NCBI GenBank assembly: GCA_902783375.1
Contig: CACZQN010000056.1
Location: 1 to 52,025 of the forward strand
Direction of reading: 5' to 3'
Length of the DNA stretch: 52,025 nt
Source: an uncultured Lachnospiraceae bacterium
GTDB lineage: Bacteria > Bacillota > Clostridia > Lachnospirales > Lachnospiraceae
Position 1 is the stretch's first letter. Each line of letters starts with the position of its first letter. A program made the translations under genes and the position numbers. Of the stretch, positions 48,124 through 52,025 are shown in pieces. The notes beneath the pieces were generated by a model. It did no database searches, was not told the origin of the DNA, and was given only the letters and a program-made list of their open reading frames with translations.

Positions 48124-49671
48124 TCAGCGCCGCCTTTTTCTGAATAATCTTCCGTTTTTCAGTTTATAGAGGAACAGCAGCAGATAGCCGAGGAACACGA
48201 ACACACCCGTTCCGATCACCAGTCCGATCAGAAACCAGTTCTTCGGATGCTCGGCGGACTGCCTGACGATCAGAAGCCTGCCGGAATTCTCATTCCCCGC
48301 AGCATCGACAGCCGTCAGAATGACTACATTCTCGCCTTCTGCAAGGGCTGCCTTCAGGGTGAACTTCCCTTTCTCATCAACTGTCACTGTCGGCTCACTG
48401 CCCGCATCCCGGCTCTGGAGATTCCTGACCGTCATCTCAGCTCCGGCTTCGACCGTCCCCTGCACCGTAACAGATGTATCCGTTGTCGTAATCTGGGATT
48501 CGTCCCGCGCAAACTGAATATAGGGGATCCGGGTATCCACCTGAAAATTCTCGTAAAATGTCCTGCTGTTCCCGTTTTCGGCTGTGATCAGAACCCTGAT
48601 CTGTGATCTTCCCTCCGGGAGTTCCATCTCATAGAAGCCAGGGCCGTTCCCGGTTCTTCTGGTACCGGGCGAGATCCCGCCGGAACCCTCCACCTGGATC
48701 TCCACGGTGTAACTCCCAGACTGTGCTTCTTCGCTTTCCGCACCTTCCGGATCTTCTGCACCTGATCCGCTTTCCAGATCTTCTGCGCCTTCTCCATCTT
48801 CATCGGATGGCTGCTGCAGGTCCATCACCTCAACGGTGACCTTACTCTGGTTGGTGACCCCACTGGTGGAAAAAGAGATGGCCACCTGCGGCGCCAGAAT
48901 CCCGGTCCAGGGATAGATCTCATAATTCCCGGTGACGAGGATCTCGCCACCGGACTGCGTCGTCTGATGACTCACAGGGATCACCGCATAGCGGAGATTA
49001 CTCCCATCAAGAGACGCATCCGGGATTCCAAAACGGCAGCCGGCAGACACCGATTCATAGGAATCAACCACGTGGAGATCTTCATCGAAGATCACCAGCA
49101 CATACCGTTCCGGCTGGAACGCTTCGGTCTCCTCTGCCGCTTCCCAGGAAAAGGTCGCTGTCCCGTCTGTAACAGTGATTTCCGCCTGTGCCACCGGTTC
49201 CGGGAAGTTGTCGTTCGTTTCATATCGCAGATCGATCTGCCTGGTGACTCCTTCCTCTCCCTGGGACATCTCCGCAATCAGCCGGTAATAGCCCGGCATC
49301 AGGTTGTCCGGCACGGGGATCAGCATGGACCCGTCTGCCGTCTGCGCAGATTCTGTCAAGACAAATTCCGACTGGAGCCCGGAGACAGGAACCATTGCCA
49401 TTCTGAGGCTGACCGGCTGCTTCGGATCAAACCCGTAGCTGTCCCAGGACACAAACCAGAGGGCTCCCTCGCCGGGCTCCCCTTCGGTCTCTTCCATCGT
49501 GAGCCCGTAGAACCCATGCTCGACCGGCTCCGGTGTCGGGGGGAAGACTTCGTCCGGCGGAAGCTCTTCACCCGCCTGTACAGCCTGCCCCGTCCACAGG
49601 AAGAGTCCCGCCGCCATCATAAGCAGGATCATCAGAATCCGGAACAGCAAAGATCCTAATAATCTTCGCAT
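48124..49671 (-). CDS. Membrane-anchored surface protein with Ig-like domain
   Basis: A 515-residue exported protein. A signal peptide covers about 1-33, and a single C-terminal transmembrane helix (about 482-503) is followed by a basic KNGRLFRKRRR stop-transfer tail, so the bulk lies outside the cell. The extracellular part is beta-rich: an acidic Asp/Glu/Gly/Ser linker at about 288-318, then near 400-470 an Ig-like or glucodextranase B-like domain (TDTSVTVQGTVEAGAEMTV, EGENVVILTAVDAAGNEN). No enzyme motif was recognised. Its start overlaps the transglutaminase-like stop by one base (TAATG), so the two are coupled and probably work together at the surface. Confidence 0.8.
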   Translation of the reverse strand: MRRLLGSLLFRILMILLMMAAGLFLWTGQAVQAGEELPPDEVFPPTPEPVEHGFYGLTMEETEGEPGEGALWFVSWDSYGFDPKQPVSLRMAMVPVSGLQSEFVLTESAQTADGSMLIPVPDNLMPGYYRLIAEMSQGEEGVTRQIDLRYETNDNFPEPVAQAEITVTDGTATFSWEAAEETEAFQPERYVLVIFDEDLHVVDSYESVSAGCRFGIPDASLDGSNLRYAVIPVSHQTTQSGGEILVTGNYEIYPWTGILAPQVAISFSTSGVTNQSKVTVEVMDLQQPSDEDGEGAEDLESGSGAEDPEGAESEEAQSGSYTVEIQVEGSGGISPGTRRTGNGPGFYEMELPEGRSQIRVLITAENGNSRTFYENFQVDTRIPYIQFARDESQITTTDTSVTVQGTVEAGAEMTVRNLQSRDAGSEPTVTVDEKGKFTLKAALAEGENVVILTAVDAAGNENSGRLLIVRQSAEHPKNWFLIGLVIGTGVFVFLGYLLLFLYKLKNGRLFRKRRR

Positions 49672-51158
49672 TATTTTCCTTCCAGATCCGCGACAACAGC
49701 GTCAACCGTATCAGCGGCATATTTCTTGGCATAAGAATTCAGTTTCCGGTTGAAGCACTGATAGATATACGTCGAGAGAAGATTCTCCAGTTCGGCATCC
49801 TCCAGTTCAACCAATTCATCCACATCAAAATCTTCAAAAGCCAGATCGAGCGCATCATCCAGAATGTCGTCACCGTCCAGGTATTTCATGACCGGATCGA
49901 CGATGTTCTTGCTGATGTGGTTGTCAGCAGACTCCAGGAATGCGGCGAACAGTTCCTCATCGTTCGTTTTCAGGCGGTAGTACTGCATATACGGAATGGC
50001 CGCAACGATCTGCTCCAGGATACCCTTGTAGACATCATAGAGTGCCCTCTGATTCTCGCCTGCGTCTGCATAGCCGAACGCTTCATCGAGCATGGCCTCG
50101 AGCGTCTGGCAGTAATCGTTCCGGTTCACAGCCACTTTTGCATTCATCACCTCACGGGTGGTCTGGGAAGTAGCAACCTGGTCACCGGCCTGCTGCATCA
50201 TGTATTTCCAGGAATAGTCCTTCGTATTCAGCTTATACGTGGTGTAATCTTCGTCAAGTGCATGATCCTTCTCGATTGTTTTGGAACCCTTCAGAAAATA
50301 ATCATAGGAAAGGACAGGCTTCGAAGAGATCGGGTCATCCCAGGTCGCATCCAGTGCATACCAGTAATTGCCCATCTTCACCAGATTCCAAGCATGATTC
50401 TCACCTGCATACCCGGTGACATATTTGCAGGGGACGCCGGCTTCCGTCAGCATCTTATACATGATCAGTGCATAGCCCTGGCAGACTGTCGTATGCTTCT
50501 TCGCCACAAGGCCGCCATATGCGGAGTGGTCCGACAGCGTCCGGTCATACTGCAGAAGATTCACGACATAGTCATGGATCACCTTGACCTTGCCGACATC
50601 GGAAAGCCCGTCGACAGCCAGGGTCGCCAGTGCCTTCTTCACAGCATCATTGACAGCCGCCACTTCCTCAGCCGTATCCGTGTAGGCATTGGTGAAATTA
50701 TATCTTGCAGCGGTGGAATTGAAGCTGCAGGAGTAACCCGTATGCAGCACGGATCCTGTCAGGAAATCCCCGTCATCACTGTTCTTCGGATCATCGATCG
50801 CACCGACCTTCCGGATAATCGCCGAAGCAGACCGCTCAATATCCTCATAAGAACCCTTATAGGTAACGGTATAGGCCGTGTCCCGCGCTACCATATGCTT
50901 CTGTACGATCTGATAAAACTGCGCCGGTGTCTCCGCCACGTCCGGATCACCTGCATCTGCGACAATCATCTTCTCCCCGACCCGGGTAAAGACCGGCTCA
51001 TCATAGGTGCAGAGTGTCAGTGCGGAACCGGCTGCCGGGGCAGGCTGTCTCTTTTCGGCAGCAGAAACCACTTCTCCCATTCCGCTCCCGAATACCCCCG
51101 CCACGGAAAGCGTTACCGCCAGAAGGCTGCTCATTCTTCTGAACCATCTATTCTTCAT
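49671..51158 (-). CDS. Exported transglutaminase-like protein
   Basis: A 495-residue secreted protein with an N-terminal signal peptide (about 1-34). The transglutaminase/protease-like core shows the full triad: C226 in TTVCQGYALIMYKML, H255 in GENHAWNLV and D270 in WYALDATWDDP. Bacterial members of this superfamily act as peptidases or cross-linkers at the cell surface; which applies is unknown. A C-terminal helical, acidic region (about 340-495) is not recognised. GGAGG precedes the ATG and a promoter lies upstream. First gene of a two-gene unit with the Ig-like membrane protein. Confidence 0.85.
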   Translation of the reverse strand: MKNRWFRRMSSLLAVTLSVAGVFGSGMGEVVSAAEKRQPAPAAGSALTLCTYDEPVFTRVGEKMIVADAGDPDVAETPAQFYQIVQKHMVARDTAYTVTYKGSYEDIERSASAIIRKVGAIDDPKNSDDGDFLTGSVLHTGYSCSFNSTAARYNFTNAYTDTAEEVAAVNDAVKKALATLAVDGLSDVGKVKVIHDYVVNLLQYDRTLSDHSAYGGLVAKKHTTVCQGYALIMYKMLTEAGVPCKYVTGYAGENHAWNLVKMGNYWYALDATWDDPISSKPVLSYDYFLKGSKTIEKDHALDEDYTTYKLNTKDYSWKYMMQQAGDQVATSQTTREVMNAKVAVNRNDYCQTLEAMLDEAFGYADAGENQRALYDVYKGILEQIVAAIPYMQYYRLKTNDEELFAAFLESADNHISKNIVDPVMKYLDGDDILDDALDLAFEDFDVDELVELEDAELENLLSTYIYQCFNRKLNSYAKKYAADTVDAVVADLEGK

Positions 51159-51207
51159 CTGACAAAACCTCCTTCTTCAAAATAACTTCTTTCAGTACTC
51201 TCTCTCT

Positions 51208-51237
51208 ATTGTACTTCGGAAGCATATAAAAAATCAA
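51208..51237 (-). promoter_or_regulatory. Promoter of the transglutaminase/Ig-like unit
   Basis: TTGATT (51232-51237), an 18-base spacer and TACAAT (51208-51213) read leftward. The -35 overlaps the T-tail of the preceding terminator. Confidence 0.6.
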
Positions 51238-51262
51238 GAGTAACTGTCTTGCACAGCTACTC
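51226..51262 (-). terminator. Intrinsic terminator of the rhamnosidase gene
   Basis: A 9-bp GAGTAGCTG/CAGTTACTC stem (51238-51246 with 51254-51262, one G-T pair), a 7-base loop and a TTGATTTTTT tail on the minus strand, 18 bases after the rhamnosidase stop. Confidence 0.8.
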
Positions 51263-51279
51263 CTGATGATAAAATTGTC

Positions 51280-52025
51280 TTACTCAGAAACTGTCTCGCG
51301 CACGTACGTACCTGCAGAGAGTTCTTCCGGTTCTTCTCCCGGAAGGATGAGGGTTGCCGTACAGTTAGCCGGAACACTGACCTGATAGCGGATCCTGCCG
51401 CCGGCTCCATGTCCATCATCGCCAGCGACCCGCTCCCAGCCGCTCTTCACTTCTCCCAGCACACTGTTCCAGACCGCTTCCGCATGGGTGAAATGTCCGC
51501 CCGGCACAGGTGCGATGGTAAAGTGATTCTTCCGTTTTCCATCCACATAGCAGTCCGGGCGGATGCCGCACATCGTCCCGAACAGCCATGCGCAGACAGC
51601 GCCTTTTGAATAATGGTTCAGGCTTGCGGCCTGATCGCCGGCGATATCTCCTTCCCAGTTCTCCCAGACCGTCGTTGCCCCGTTCTTCGGCATGAACAGC
51701 CAGCCGGGCATCTCTTCATTTTCCAGGAGACGATAAGCAGCCTCTGGATCGATGTCCGTGAGGACATCCATGATCAATGGCGTCGAGAGAAATCCGGTCC
51801 CCAGGCGCCAGCCATAATTCTCCATCGCCTGCAGCAGGCGGTCCTTTGCGTATTTCTCCTGATAATCCGCCAGAAGGTGCAATGCCAGCGGCCGCACGAG
51901 CCTCGCCTGACGGTCCGTATCCAGCGTGAACTCTGCCAGATCGGACATGGCCTGGTAAGCCTTTTTACAGCCGTTCTGGTATTTCCGGAAGACCGCCGCA
52001 TCTTTTTCTTCTCCAAGCAGATCAG
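51280..52025 (-). CDS. Alpha-L-rhamnosidase (GH78), C-terminal part, cut by the window edge
   Basis: The frame is open from the right edge (reading DLLGEEKDAAVF...) to a TGA at 51280, giving about 248 residues; the N-terminal part, including the start codon, is outside the window. The end of the (alpha/alpha)6 catalytic domain is seen with LSTPLIMDVLTD, PGWLFMPKNGATTVWENWEGD and SLNHYSKGAVCAWLF, followed by a beta-sandwich domain. These match GH78 enzymes, which remove terminal alpha-L-rhamnose from plant glycans and glycosides. Whether it is secreted cannot be told. The methionine at 51948 is internal, not a start. Confidence 0.82.
   Translation of the reverse strand, partial: DLLGEEKDAAVFRKYQNGCKKAYQAMSDLAEFTLDTDRQARLVRPLALHLLADYQEKYAKDRLLQAMENYGWRLGTGFLSTPLIMDVLTDIDPEAAYRLLENEEMPGWLFMPKNGATTVWENWEGDIAGDQAASLNHYSKGAVCAWLFGTMCGIRPDCYVDGKRKNHFTIAPVPGGHFTHAEAVWNSVLGEVKSGWERVAGDDGHGAGGRIRYQVSVPANCTATLILPGEEPEELSAGTYVRETVSE

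Noticed and set aside
1-52025. tRNA genes, CRISPR arrays, prophage or transposase genes
   Set aside because: No cloverleaf, regularly spaced repeat, integrase or transposase motif was seen in the intergenic regions or reading frames; a tRNAscan/CRISPR search was not possible here.

Overview
The window looks like chromosomal DNA of a low-to-moderate GC Gram-positive anaerobe, most likely a member of the Clostridia (Lachnospiraceae-like). The clues are the split glycine dehydrogenase (gcvPA/gcvPB) behind a tandem glycine riboswitch, a clostridial-type cellobiose phosphorylase, lipobox-type solute-binding proteins, a YesM/YesN-type two-component system, many strong intrinsic terminators, and GGAGG-type ribosome binding sites in front of nearly every gene. 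No rRNA, tRNA, CRISPR array, transposase or phage gene was recognised. Nearly all genes are on the minus strand, so transcription mostly runs right to left.

Layout. 1-13.2 kb: a CBS/DRTGG-type manganese pyrophosphatase coupled to tadA, a large unknown membrane protein, a MATE exporter, a DUF937 protein divergent from a small XRE regulator, a cytoplasmic GH5 glycosidase, and a heterodimeric ABC exporter. 13.2-18.8 kb: a uracil permease with a hairpin leader, a YgjP-type metallopeptidase, and a sugar-1-phosphate transferase translationally coupled to an IlvD/Edd-family dehydratase. 18.8-28.4 kb: tatD, rsmA and an acyltransferase, then the complete glycine cleavage operon gcvT-gcvH-gcvPA-gcvPB-lplA-lpdA.

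28.4-40.1 kb is the most coherent accessory locus. A two-component system (histidine kinase and AraC-type response regulator) diverges from two LplB/LplC-type permeases, a lipoprotein substrate-binding protein, a cytoplasmic sulfatase, a type-B carboxylesterase and a second cytoplasmic sulfatase. The simplest reading is sensing and import of a sulfated, esterified oligosaccharide followed by desulfation and de-esterification inside the cell. A cellobiose phosphorylase lies convergent to it.

42.7-52.0 kb: a MATE exporter preceded by a promoter-plus-terminator leader, a small AT-rich patch holding a truncated DUF3990 gene and a PD-(D/E)XK-like protein, metG, a coupled pair of exported proteins (transglutaminase-like protein and membrane-anchored Ig-like protein), and the 3' part of an alpha-L-rhamnosidase gene cut by the window edge.

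No single gene set here is an obviously new system. The best candidates for something undescribed are the intracellular sulfatase-esterase-sulfatase import locus, the leaders of uraA and of the second MATE gene, the dehydratase/sugar-transferase pair, and the transglutaminase/Ig-like pair. All boundaries, motif positions and promoter calls were read by eye; no database search was run.
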